64,000 nt of DNA, taken from contig NZ_RJVO01000001.1 in the NCBI RefSeq assembly GCF_003730135.1, positions 768,001-832,000 on the forward strand. Direction: 5' to 3'. The notes below the pieces were generated by a model that searched no databases, was not told where the DNA came from, and was given only the letters and a program-made list of their open reading frames with translations. Shown here piece by piece: positions 37,097-45,480 of this stretch. The stretch's first letter is position 1, and the number at the start of each line of letters is the position of its first letter. The translations under genes and the position numbers were made by a program. Origin of the DNA: Stagnimonas aquatica. Lineage in GTDB: Bacteria; Pseudomonadota; Gammaproteobacteria; Nevskiales; Nevskiaceae.

Positions 37097-39436
37097 ATGT
37101 CGCTGTTCTCGCGCTGGTTTCGCAAAGCGCCTTCGCTTTCATCCGTTTCGCCCTCCGCGCCTGCCGTGGCGCCCTCAAAAAATGCCGATCCGGCGCTCGC
37201 GAAGCCGAACGCTGCCCAGCGCGCGCTGGCGGCGTTTGCCGAGGAGAAGGCCTTGCAGTCGGCCATTGATGCCCGGGACTTCCCGGCAGTGGCCCGGCTG
37301 GTAGTGGCCGGGTCATCGACCCGGATTCGCCAGGCGGCGGCCCAGGCCGTCGAAGATCCCGACCTGCTGCGGCAGCTCATCCGCGAGGTTCGCGGCGGCA
37401 ATGACAAGAACGTCTACAAGATCCTGAGTTCCAAGCGCGAGGCTCTGCTCGAGCAGGCCCGCCAGCAGGAGTTGTCGCGGGCCGAGATCAGCGCGGCCTC
37501 GGAGGCGATCGAGCGCCACAGTCGGCAGCCGTACGAAGTCGCGTTTGGCCCGAGGCTGACCCAATTGGAGACGCGCTGGGAAGCCGTGGCGGCTCAGGCG
37601 GATGCCGAGTTGCAGGGCCGGGTCCAGCAATGGATCGCGCGCGCTCGGGAAACCATCGCCGAGCAGGCGCGCCAGGTGGCGGCCGAGGCCGCGCGTGCGC
37701 AGGCAGCCGCCGAGGCGGTGGCCGAGGCCAGGCGACAGCGGGAACAGGAGGCGCAGGCATCGGCGTCGGCGGCGGCCGAGCAAGCACGGCTGTTCGAGGA
37801 TCAGACGCGCGCCCTCGCCGAACAGCAGCAGGCCGAGCAGCAGGCGCTACGCGAGATCGCAGAACTGATCCGCAAGGCACGCGCGGCGTTGAGCGACGGC
37901 GGCAGTGCCCGCGCTGCCAGTCTGCGACGGACCATCGAGGAGAAGCGGGCGGGAGCTCCGCCGCTGCCGGACAACCTGGCCAGCCAGTTGCAGCAGCTCG
38001 ACAAGCAACTCGACGAGCTGAAGGACTGGAAGAGCTTCTCCGTGACGCCGAAGCGCGCCGAGCTGATCGAGGCGATGGAAGCGCTCATTGACGCGCCGCT
38101 AGAACCGCTGACCCTCGCCGACAGGATCAAGAACCTGCAGGACGAGTGGCGCACCCTGGGCAAGGGCGCCGGCGAGAGCGCCGACGCGGATTGGCAGCGC
38201 TTCCACGAAGCCGCTCAAAAAGCCTACCAGCCGTGCCGTGAGTACTTCGCGGCGCAGGCACTGGTCCGCGAGGAGAATCTGCGGCGTCGCGAAACCTTGC
38301 TCGCCGAGTTGACCGCGTTCGAGGCGGAAGCCGACTGGGAACGACCGGACTGGCAGGCCGTGATCAAGACCCTGCGTGAGACCAAGCAGGCCTGGCGCAA
38401 CTGCTCGCCCGTGGACCCGCAGGCCGCCAAGCCGCAGCAGGCGCGATTCACCGCCCTCGTCGCGCGGCTGCAGGATCGGCTGGACGCCGAGTACGCCCGC
38501 AACCAGAAGCAGAAGGAGGCGCTGATCGAGCGCGCCCAGGCCCTGCTCGCGAGCGACGACGGGCGCAAGGCCATCGACGGAATCAAGGCGCTGCAACAGC
38601 AGTGGCGGACCGTGGGCCTGGTGCCGCGCGAGGTCGATCAACGCCTCTGGAGCGAATTCCGCCAGCACTGCGATGCCGTGTTCCAGAAGCGCGATCAGGA
38701 GTTCGCCGCCTACACCGCCGGACTCGAGGACAACAAGGCGCAGGCCATTGCCCTGTGCGAGCAACTGGAGCAGATCGCCGCGCTCGAAGGAGCCGAATTG
38801 CTGGCGCAGGCCGGGACGCTGGGCGAGATGCGGAACGCCTTCGAGGCGCTGGGCGAATTTCCGCGTGCCGATACCCGCGAGCTTCGCGGCCGTTTCGAAC
38901 GAGGGCTGGAGCGCTGCCGGGAATCCGTGGCCCGTCAGCACGCGCGTGAGGCCGAGCGCGCCTGGAACGATCTGTTTGAAGCCGCCAACCAGATCCGTGC
39001 CTACCGGCTCGCCGGGGCGCGCGCCGTGGATAGCGAACAGGTCGACGCTTTGAAGAAAGCGGCCGAAACCTTCATGGCCTCCGTGCAACGTTGGCCCAGA
39101 GACGGCCTCGACGCGCTCCAGCAGGCACTCGCGGGCGAGCGCTCTGCTGACCCGTCGGCGAACGAGGCGGCCGCGCGGCTGCTCTGCATCCGCGCCGAAA
39201 TACTGGCCGACCTGCCGACGCCGCCGGAGGACCAGGCCTTGCGTCGCGACTATCAGTTGCAACGACTGGTGCAGGGCATGGGTCAGCGTCTCGAGGCGGA
39301 CGAGTCGCGACTGGACACGCTGGCAATCGAGTGGCTGCGCCTCGGCCCCGTCGACGAGTCGGTCTACGCGCCGCTACTGCAACGATTCCGGCGCTGTCGC
39401 GAACAGAGCCGCTCTCACGGTATTGGTCGCCTCTGA
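37097..39436 (+). CDS. DUF349 repeat protein
   Basis: The 779-residue cytoplasmic protein from ATG 37097 is almost entirely alpha-helical and rich in Gln, Ala, Glu and Arg. A coiled-coil region (about 180-260) precedes several DUF349 repeats, recognisable by the form IKNLQDEWRTLGKG, VIKTLRETKQAWRNCS and IKALQQQWRTVGLVP at roughly 110-residue spacing. DUF349 proteins are common in proteobacteria, but I know of no firm biochemical role. It is monocistronic and divergent from the efflux operon. Confidence 0.85.
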   Translation: MSLFSRWFRKAPSLSSVSPSAPAVAPSKNADPALAKPNAAQRALAAFAEEKALQSAIDARDFPAVARLVVAGSSTRIRQAAAQAVEDPDLLRQLIREVRGGNDKNVYKILSSKREALLEQARQQELSRAEISAASEAIERHSRQPYEVAFGPRLTQLETRWEAVAAQADAELQGRVQQWIARARETIAEQARQVAAEAARAQAAAEAVAEARRQREQEAQASASAAAEQARLFEDQTRALAEQQQAEQQALREIAELIRKARAALSDGGSARAASLRRTIEEKRAGAPPLPDNLASQLQQLDKQLDELKDWKSFSVTPKRAELIEAMEALIDAPLEPLTLADRIKNLQDEWRTLGKGAGESADADWQRFHEAAQKAYQPCREYFAAQALVREENLRRRETLLAELTAFEAEADWERPDWQAVIKTLRETKQAWRNCSPVDPQAAKPQQARFTALVARLQDRLDAEYARNQKQKEALIERAQALLASDDGRKAIDGIKALQQQWRTVGLVPREVDQRLWSEFRQHCDAVFQKRDQEFAAYTAGLEDNKAQAIALCEQLEQIAALEGAELLAQAGTLGEMRNAFEALGEFPRADTRELRGRFERGLERCRESVARQHAREAERAWNDLFEAANQIRAYRLAGARAVDSEQVDALKKAAETFMASVQRWPRDGLDALQQALAGERSADPSANEAAARLLCIRAEILADLPTPPEDQALRRDYQLQRLVQGMGQRLEADESRLDTLAIEWLRLGPVDESVYAPLLQRFRRCREQSRSHGIGRL

Positions 39437-39540
39437 CGGATCCGGGGCTTTGGCACGAAATGCCGACGCACACCGGAACCGAAGCACTGACTCCATTCTG
39501 GTCGCTTTCGGGGAGTTTCCGTCGGGTGCCTTTCAGCCGA

Positions 39541-39707
39541 GGCTGTGTGAAAACGTGATAGCGGATCGCTGATCCGCTGAGCTATGAAGACGTGGTTGAA
39601 TTCTGCATCTCCAGCCAGCAGGCGCCTCTGTAGCTTGCGGCTACGCACGCGTGATCTGTGGATTTCCGATCCAAGTGCGCCAGTCCGACTTGTTTTCACA
39701 CAGTCTC
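39541..39707. repeat. MITE-like element with terminal inverted repeats
   Basis: CTGTGTGAAAAC at 39543-39554 and its exact reverse complement at 39692-39703 bound about 165 bases of non-coding DNA, and the match extends imperfectly beyond the core. An inner GCGGATCGCTGATCCGC hairpin lies at about 39561-39577. A separate GGGCGGTT/AACCGCCC hairpin follows at 39803-39821. Together they fill most of the gap between the DUF349 gene and the next gene. A non-autonomous insertion is likely; target-site duplication is not clear. Confidence 0.55.
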
Positions 39708-39944
39708 AGCCCAGAGCGGACGGTCGCTTGGACTCTTTGAGTCAAATGACGAATCGAACGCTGAGTGCAACTGGATCGGATGATCGCAAAGCCTACGCTC
39801 CAGGGCGGTTGGAAACCGCCCGCTTGGCCGGTCAACTTCCCGGGTATAGATTTGTCCCAATCCACAGATGGGACTGCGGCATATAACAGGGCCACGGCAT
39901 TGAATGCCAAGCACGGGGATTTGCGAGACGAACAAGTCTTGACG

Positions 39945-41039
39945 ATGGCTACGCACGAACAACTGTTGAGCACAGGAATGTGGTGGGATCCTCCGTGGTG
40001 GGATGACTCAGCGCTTGCGGTAAACGCTGGTTCGAACATTGAGGAGGTGCGCGAACTTATCGAGGTTCTCAAGAGATATTTCGACTCGGACTGGACGCGC
40101 AAAGCCGCACAAGACGGTCGTGCAAACGCAATCATTCGATTCCTTTGGAACGGCACCGGAATTTGGCCCTTGCAGGATCTACTGCGTCTGGCTCACGTAA
40201 TGCGCAGACTCGATAACGCTGAAGGCCTAGGAAAGAAGCTCTCTGATCTCGTTGGCCACAAGTCTCATTCGACTTTTTTTGAGTTCTGCATTGCTAGTCG
40301 ACTTGCTGAACCCGGTTGCTCCGTTGAGTTCCTACCCGAGTCAAATGACGCCAGGACGCCCGATCTCCGAGTGAGAGAAGGCACCTACAGTTTCGATGTC
40401 GAGTGCAAAAACCTGGAACGTGACCAGTGGGAACTTTGGGTCCAGAGGTTACAAGCCGATGTGATTCGCCCGATCGGCGTCGGGTCTGGTTGGAACGGCA
40501 TCGAAGTCAATGTCGAACTGAGCTCTCGGCTTTCAGATCTCCATTTCATAGACAAGAAAGGAGACGATGGGCTCTCAAGTGCTATTCGTGACGAAATCGC
40601 CGCCCGTATCGAAAACCAGATTTCCGAAGTAGACATCAGCAAGCTGCCCCACGAGGTCAGCATGCCTGGGGTCGCTAGGATACGTGTACAAGAAAGAGTT
40701 GCCGACGGTGTTGGCGGTAGCGTCGGAGGCATCGAGATTTCGCCTGTCGCCAAGCTCAGGAAGATCATTGTGAATGGCGTACTTCCAGCCCTCGGCCAAC
40801 TGGCCGCATCCGAATGCGGAATCGTAGCCGTGCGTTCAGAGCATCTACCGGACGCGCTGCTGTTCGAGATAGCTATGGATGCTCTAGCGAAGGCCAAGCC
40901 GGACGCCATGAGTCGAATTGCTGGCGTTGCTCTTTTCTCCCCAATCCAGCCTGAAATATTCTGGACCAGCAAGACCAAAGAGGCCGCCGCTGATTTCATG
41001 GCGTACTTCGGCAAGAACAACGCGCGTTTATCTAGTTAA
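39945..41039 (+). CDS. Hypothetical protein with PD-(D/E)XK-like motif
   Basis: I do not recognise the family. The reading frame is open from 39765, but 39765-39944 covers a hairpin repeat, so I prefer ATG 39945 (364 residues). The middle region reads FFEFCIASRLAE, then TPDLRVREGTYSFDVECKNLERD. This gives an E, PD and ExK arrangement typical of restriction-endonuclease-fold nucleases. The C-terminal half has no clear motif. Base composition is visibly lower in GC than its neighbours, and a MITE-like repeat lies upstream, so it was probably acquired. A defence or DNA-processing role is possible but unproven; no methylase or helicase partner is adjacent. Confidence 0.6.
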   Translation: MATHEQLLSTGMWWDPPWWDDSALAVNAGSNIEEVRELIEVLKRYFDSDWTRKAAQDGRANAIIRFLWNGTGIWPLQDLLRLAHVMRRLDNAEGLGKKLSDLVGHKSHSTFFEFCIASRLAEPGCSVEFLPESNDARTPDLRVREGTYSFDVECKNLERDQWELWVQRLQADVIRPIGVGSGWNGIEVNVELSSRLSDLHFIDKKGDDGLSSAIRDEIAARIENQISEVDISKLPHEVSMPGVARIRVQERVADGVGGSVGGIEISPVAKLRKIIVNGVLPALGQLAASECGIVAVRSEHLPDALLFEIAMDALAKAKPDAMSRIAGVALFSPIQPEIFWTSKTKEAAADFMAYFGKNNARLSS

Positions 41040-41386
41040 CACCCGATCCTTCGGGTTGATCACAAATTGAAACGTTCGCTCGGGTGCTCAACTGCATGGC
41101 GATGCGAGCGCCGTCGGCGGGTTCATCGAGTGCCCGGTGCCTGCTCAGGACGGATGTGCTTGAACGCATCGCTGCATATGCGCCGCGTAGGCCAGGTCGT
41201 CTTTGCTGACACCCGGACGTGCTGGCGTAAGGTTGCGGCTCCTTTCCAGGCAGGAGCCCAGGGCATCGGGCCGTCAATTAAGGCACCGGCACGGCGTCGT
41301 ATGCTGCCTGCATCGCAAACCCACCTGCGGAGCACTTCCATGCCAGCACGCCCTGCCCCGAGTCAGCGCCCGGCCGGCGCGCAGCG
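41040..41386. other. Intergenic region before def
   Basis: Nearly 350 bases without a supported gene. It begins with a short ACCCGA/TCGGGT hairpin right after the preceding stop. A 16-codon ORF (ATG 41340) ends by overlapping the def start (TGA within ATGATC) and could be a leader peptide, but its ribosome site is weak. Nothing else stands out. Confidence 0.45.
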
Positions 41387-41917
41387 ATGATCCGCGAGGT
41401 ATTGCGCATGGGCGATCCGCGCCTCTTGGGCGTCGCCGAACCGGTAACCGCCTTCGACACGCCGGAGCTGCACGCGCTGCTCGCTGACCTGCTCGAAACC
41501 ATGGCCGCGCTCAACGGTGCCGGGCTCGCCGCCCCGCAGATCGGCGTGCCGCTGCGCGTGGTGGTTTTCGGCGTCGGCCGCAACCCACGCTATCCCGACG
41601 CCGAGGCGGTGCCCTACACGGTGCTCTGCAATCCGGTGCTGACACCACTCTCCGACGAGCAGGAGGAAGGCTGGGAAGCTTGCTTGAGCGTGCCCGGCCT
41701 GCGCGGTCTGGTGCCGCGCTATTCACGGCTGCGCTACGAGGGCTACACCGAACGCGGCGAGCCCTTGCGCCGCGAGGTGAGCGGCTTTCACGCGCGGGTG
41801 GTGCAGCACGAGTGCGACCACCTCGACGGCATCCTGTATCCGCAGCGGATTCGTGACCTGCGGCAGTTCGGTTTCAGCGAGGTGCTGTTCCCCGGACTCG
41901 CCGCTGGCGACGACTGA
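41387..41917 (+). CDS. def: Peptide deformylase
   Basis: The metalloenzyme removes the formyl group from the N-terminal Met of new proteins. The 176-residue protein has all three motifs: [10 protein letters not shown] (motif I), EACLSVPG (motif II, Cys ligand) and QHECDHLDG (motif III, two His ligands and the catalytic Glu). It stands alone here, without fmt or the usual dprA/rsmB neighbours, so it may be a second def copy in the genome. Confidence 0.95.
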   Translation: MIREVLRMGDPRLLGVAEPVTAFDTPELHALLADLLETMAALNGAGLAAPQIGVPLRVVVFGVGRNPRYPDAEAVPYTVLCNPVLTPLSDEQEEGWEACLSVPGLRGLVPRYSRLRYEGYTERGEPLRREVSGFHARVVQHECDHLDGILYPQRIRDLRQFGFSEVLFPGLAAGDD

Positions 41918-42177
41918 ATGCCAGCCTGCCCGCGCCGACACGAGCGGGCCGTTGGCCGGTGCAAACTTTCAGGCGCGAAAGCTGACTGCCAGTTCATCGT
42001 CAGCACGATTCTTGATGCGATTCCCGAGGCCGACCTCGTCCTCGTTGCGCGCCTGCCATGAACCTCGCTACCGAGAAGCAAAACCGCATGCATCACACGC
42101 GGAAATCCACACTCGCCATGCAACAATGCATGGGCATCCTTTGTGAACCTTTGAACGCCGCGAGGCGCTGCGCATCC

Positions 42178-43584
42178 ATGTCGCTGAAGACCACCCTGCG
42201 AGTCTCTTTCCTGGCCTCGCTGTTTGCCCTGCCGCTCTCCGTCCACGCCAAGGATCTGCTCCGCATCTACGAGCTGGCCAGCAAGAACGACGCGAACCTG
42301 CGCGCCGCCGCCTTTGCCCGCGATGCCGCGCTGGAAGCCGCGCCGCAGGCCAAGGCCCTGCTGCTGCCGCAGATCGCCGCCGGCTACGACTACGTGGTCA
42401 ACGACTCCGAGATCGAGATAACCTACACCGAGCCGACCACCGGCACCGCGATCCCCTACTCGCGCAAGAACGACGGCAGCGACAAGAGCCTGAGCATCAC
42501 GCTCAAGCAGCCCTTGTTCGACCTCGAAAGCTGGAACCGCCTCAAGCAGGCCAACGAGCAGGTCGCGCTCGCCGAGCTGAGCTACAAGACCGCGCAGCAG
42601 GCGCTGCTGCTCAAGGTCGCCGAGGCCTACTTCGGCGTGCTCGGCGCCCGAGATCTGCTGCGCTCGGCGCGCACCGAGAAGCAGGCTTTAAGCCAGCAAC
42701 TGGAGCTCGCCAAGCAGAATCTGGAAGTGGGCATCTCCAGCGTCACCGACACCGAGGAAGTGCAGGCGCGCTACGACCTGAGTGTCGCCAGCGCGCTGGA
42801 GGCCGAGCAGGCGCTCGCCGCCGCCACCGAGGCGCTGGAAGAACTCAGCCGCGAGCCGCTGCTGAATCTCGAAGAGCGCGCGGTGCAGGTGGTGCCGCTC
42901 AGCGAGGCCGCCAAGCAGCCGCTGGCGGCGCTGCGCGAAGACCTGCCGCTGCCCAGCCCCAAGCCGGCCAGCGCCCAGGCCTGGGTGACGCAGGGCCTGC
43001 TCGGCAATCTCGACGTGCTCGCCGCCAAGCTCAACTTCAATGTCGCCAGCTACGCGGTGAAAGCCGCCCAGTCGCGTCACCTGCCGACGCTTTCCGGCAG
43101 CGTCAATTACGCCGACAGCACCAGCGAGTCCGGCACCCTGCCCTACACCCTGTCCGGCCCTTCCTACGGCCTGCGCCTGAGCCTGCCGCTGTTCGCCGGC
43201 GGCGCCACCCAGTCCGGCGTACGTCAGGCGGTGGCGACCCGCGAGCAGAAGCTGGCGGAAGTCGACGCCGCCCGCCGGCTGGCCGAGCGGCAGTTGCGCA
43301 GCACCTATCAGGGTGTGGTCACCGGCAGCGCCAAGGTGAAGGCCCTGAAGGCCGCCGCCACCTCCAGCGGCAGCGCCCTGGTGGCAGTGGAGACCGGCCT
43401 GGAGATCGGCACCCGCACCGCCATCGACGTGCTCAATTCCCGCCAGCAGCGCTACGCCGCCGAGCGCAACTACGCGCAGTCGCGCTACGACTACCTGCTG
43501 TCGCTGCTGCGCCTCAAGGCGCTGTCCGGGCAGCTGGTGCTGCGCGATCTGAAGGAAGTGGACGGCCTGCTGGTCGGCGACTGA
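42178..43584 (+). CDS. TolC family outer-membrane channel protein
   Basis: From ATG 42178 the protein has 468 residues with a signal peptide cleaved after SVHA. It shows two TolC repeats: YELASKNDANLRAAAFARDAALEA... and the second from about residue 270, with LRLSLPLFAGGATQSGVRQA and NVLNSRQQRYAAERNY-type helices near the end (here IDVLNSRQQRY). Unlike the lipoprotein at 35402, it lacks a lipobox, and it is closer to TolC itself, a channel for type I secretion and AcrAB-like pumps. It is possible that it serves the MacAB-like exporter of the synthase operon, but it is not linked to it. Confidence 0.9.
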   Translation: MSLKTTLRVSFLASLFALPLSVHAKDLLRIYELASKNDANLRAAAFARDAALEAAPQAKALLLPQIAAGYDYVVNDSEIEITYTEPTTGTAIPYSRKNDGSDKSLSITLKQPLFDLESWNRLKQANEQVALAELSYKTAQQALLLKVAEAYFGVLGARDLLRSARTEKQALSQQLELAKQNLEVGISSVTDTEEVQARYDLSVASALEAEQALAAATEALEELSREPLLNLEERAVQVVPLSEAAKQPLAALREDLPLPSPKPASAQAWVTQGLLGNLDVLAAKLNFNVASYAVKAAQSRHLPTLSGSVNYADSTSESGTLPYTLSGPSYGLRLSLPLFAGGATQSGVRQAVATREQKLAEVDAARRLAERQLRSTYQGVVTGSAKVKALKAAATSSGSALVAVETGLEIGTRTAIDVLNSRQQRYAAERNYAQSRYDYLLSLLRLKALSGQLVLRDLKEVDGLLVGD

Positions 43585-43607
43585 GCCACCGGCGCGCTAG
43601 ACCCCGC

Positions 43608-44045
43608 TCAAGCCGAGACGGCTGGTAGGTTGTGCATCCAACTGCGTTCCTGCACCCGCTCGCATAGGCGCCAGCCCTGGGCGGTCCGTCGCAGGCGGTC
43701 CTGATACCAGAGACCGACGAACAGCACCTGGTCCGGCCCGGCTTCCGGGCCGGAGATCATCATCACCTGCGCCGCCGAGCGCGCTCGCGCCTGATCGTCT
43801 CCATCGAACTCGATCAGCGTGGTGGAGACCGTGTGCTGGGTGCCACGCAGGCCGGCGGTGGCGGCGGCGAGATAGGCCGCCATCGCCTTCGCGTCCGCGC
43901 GCGGGCCGCCGAACGCCGTGTAGTCGAGATTCGCGTCCTCGGAGAAGAGCTGCTCGAACACAGGCCAGTCGCGGCGATCCAGCGCATGGCAGTAGCGCAC
44001 CAGCAGATCCTGGATTTCGAAACGGTCCATCAGTTGTTGCTTCAT
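43608..44045 (-). CDS. NTF2-like (SnoaL_4 type) protein
   Basis: The 145-residue protein starts at ATG 44045 with an AAGGAGAA site. The N-terminal IQDLLVRYCHALDRRDWPVFEQLFSED is typical of the SnoaL-like/NTF2 fold, which covers ring-hydroxylating dioxygenase beta subunits, ketosteroid isomerases and polyketide cyclases. YCHALDRRD provides the usual Tyr/His/Asp pocket residues. Substrate unknown. It is convergent with the TolC gene. Confidence 0.8.
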   Translation of the reverse strand: MKQQLMDRFEIQDLLVRYCHALDRRDWPVFEQLFSEDANLDYTAFGGPRADAKAMAAYLAAATAGLRGTQHTVSTTLIEFDGDDQARARSAAQVMMISGPEAGPDQVLFVGLWYQDRLRRTAQGWRLCERVQERSWMHNLPAVSA

Positions 44046-44104
44046 TGGCAAGTTCTCCTTCGCTTGGCCTGCTCCACCAGCAGCACCGGCCGTACCGCAT
44101 CTCT

Positions 44105-44220
44105 TCCCTCCCCTGCGTAGCGGGGGAGGGCCAGGGTGGGGGCGTTGTGCCCGGAGGGAAGCCCTCGCCACCAGCAACCGCCCCCATCCCAGCCTTCCCC
44201 CGCTACGCGGGGGAAGGAGC
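44105..44220. repeat. GC-rich palindromic repeat pair (REP-like), copy 3
   Basis: CCCCTGCGTAGCGGGG near 44113 and CCCCCGCTACGCGGGGG near 44198 face each other across a GGGTGGGGGCG...CGCCCCCATCCC pair, nearly identical to the copy at 30250. It lies in the 367-base divergent gap between the NTF2-like gene and the next gene. The rest of this gap holds no gene that I can see. Confidence 0.78.
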
Positions 44221-44412
44221 AAAGCCACCGGCCCTGAGCTGCGTGCTCCACCCTTTGCTCTCCGGGCAGTGCTGACAATGGCGGTGTTCGTCGGTAGCGA
44301 CCTCCCACGAACGAAGGAGCCCGATCTTGTGCGGGGCTTGGTCGAGGCAGTACAACATCCTCGGGAACTAGCAGTTAAGAAACTCAGGGATTTACCAAAA
44401 GGGGAATACAGC

Positions 44413-44862
44413 ATGCGCAAAACCACGGCGCTGCTCATCTGTGGCCTCGCCTGCACCGCCCAGGCCGATGACCGGCTGGCGACCTTGTTCACGGCACGCG
44501 TCGACTTTGGCCAGGGGCCTCTGCTGGACGGCATGGCGCTGTCGCTGAACACCGTGCAGTACCAGCGCGACGACAACCGCTTTCAGCCGCTCGCCGGCTA
44601 CGGCTATCGCCGCAGCACCGGGGTCTATCCCAGCCTGTTGGGCCTGCCGCTGATGGCGGCGGCGGAACCGGCGCAGACCGCGACCGGAGACAAAGGCTCC
44701 AATGGCCGCTGGTGGATCGTCGGTGGCGGCCTCGCCGCCGGCGCGGCCTTGGCGCTGTCACTGGGCTCGGGCGGAAAGGACGAGACGCCACAAGGTTGCC
44801 AGCAGACCGACATCAGCCTCGTGCCTGTCGTGATTGACCGCGACAACACGCCCTGCAACTGA
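44413..44862 (+). CDS. Exported hypothetical protein
   Basis: The 149-residue protein starts at ATG 44413 after AAAAGGGGAA. It has a clear signal peptide (MRKTTALLICGLACTAQA). The mature part is short, with one hydrophobic, glycine/alanine-rich segment (WWIVGGGLAAGAALALSLG, about 97-115) and a C-terminal pair of cysteines (GCQQTD, NTPCN). I do not recognise the family. The layout of signal, Gly-rich span and short tail resembles small envelope proteins. Confidence 0.6.
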   Translation: MRKTTALLICGLACTAQADDRLATLFTARVDFGQGPLLDGMALSLNTVQYQRDDNRFQPLAGYGYRRSTGVYPSLLGLPLMAAAEPAQTATGDKGSNGRWWIVGGGLAAGAALALSLGSGGKDETPQGCQQTDISLVPVVIDRDNTPCN

Positions 44863-44890
44863 GTCACTGCCACAGACACCAAAGCGCCGC

Positions 44891-44920
44891 TTTAATTACC
44901 GTATATACGAATATAAGATA
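44891..44920 (+). promoter_or_regulatory. AT-rich promoter/operator of brnTA
   Basis: An AT-rich island (TTTAATTACC, GTATATACGAATATAAGATA) immediately before brnT contains a TATAAG -10-like element and a near-palindromic TATAC/GTATA core. BrnA-type antitoxins normally repress their own promoter, so this is the likely operator. Confidence 0.55.
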
Positions 44921-44925
44921 CCCGC

Positions 44926-45210
44926 GTGGACTTCAGCTTTGATCCCGCGAAGAGCGCGAGGAACCTAGCCGAGCGCGGCCTCCGGTTCGAAGCGGCGGCG
45001 GACTTCGATTGGTCCCGTGCCCTGGTCGTTGAAGACCTGCGCAAGGACTACGGAGAACGGCGGTTTCAGGCGCTGGGATACATCGGCGAGCGCCTGCACA
45101 TGCTGGTGTTCACACCGCGCGAGGGCCGGCTGCATGTCATCAGCCTTCGCAAAGCCAACCAACGCGAGGTACGCGGGTATGCATCGCAAACCCAAACCCG
45201 AGAAGGCTAA
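44926..45210 (+). CDS. brnT: BrnT family ribonuclease toxin
   Basis: The 94-residue protein from GTG 44926 matches the BrnT pattern: the N-terminal DFSFDPAKSARNLAERGLRFEAA, then DYGERRFQALGYIGERLHMLVFTPREGRLHVISLRKANQREV, with the Arg and Lys/Arg residues used for RNA cleavage. BrnT is a RelE-fold RNase of type II toxin-antitoxin modules. The antitoxin gene overlaps its 3' end by 32 bases. Confidence 0.93.
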   Translation: MDFSFDPAKSARNLAERGLRFEAAADFDWSRALVVEDLRKDYGERRFQALGYIGERLHMLVFTPREGRLHVISLRKANQREVRGYASQTQTREG

Positions 45211-45454
45211 CGAAGAGAACCCTAGCTGGACCGCCAGCACGTTCGCGCGGGCGCGGCCGGCGCGCGAGGTGCTGCCTGAACTCGTCGGCGCGGTAGCGGC
45301 AAAGAAGATGCTCAAGCCACGCGGCCGGCCGAAGTCGGGGAGCGCACGCATCCCCATCTCCATCAGCCTGCCGCCGGAAACGCTGGCACGCTGGAAAGCC
45401 ACCGGACCCGGCTGGCAGTCGCGGATGGCGGCGGTGCTGGAAAAGACCTCGTAG
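45179..45454 (+). CDS. brnA: BrnA family antitoxin
   Basis: From ATG 45179 the protein has 91 residues. The C-terminal ribbon-helix-helix is visible as RGRPKSGSARIPISISLPPETLARWKATGPGWQSRMAAVL, the usual BrnA ending, and the N-terminal part would neutralise BrnT. The start lies within brnT in another frame, so expression is probably coupled. Confidence 0.92.
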   Translation: MHRKPKPEKANEENPSWTASTFARARPAREVLPELVGAVAAKKMLKPRGRPKSGSARIPISISLPPETLARWKATGPGWQSRMAAVLEKTS

Positions 45455-45480
45455 GCCCGCTTCTAGATCGTCGCGCCGCT

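Noticed and set aside
39765-39944. Longer start for the PD-(D/E)XK-like protein
   Set aside because: This stretch contains a GGGCGGTT/AACCGCCC hairpin and reads like repeat DNA, so ATG 39945 was preferred; the longer form cannot be excluded.
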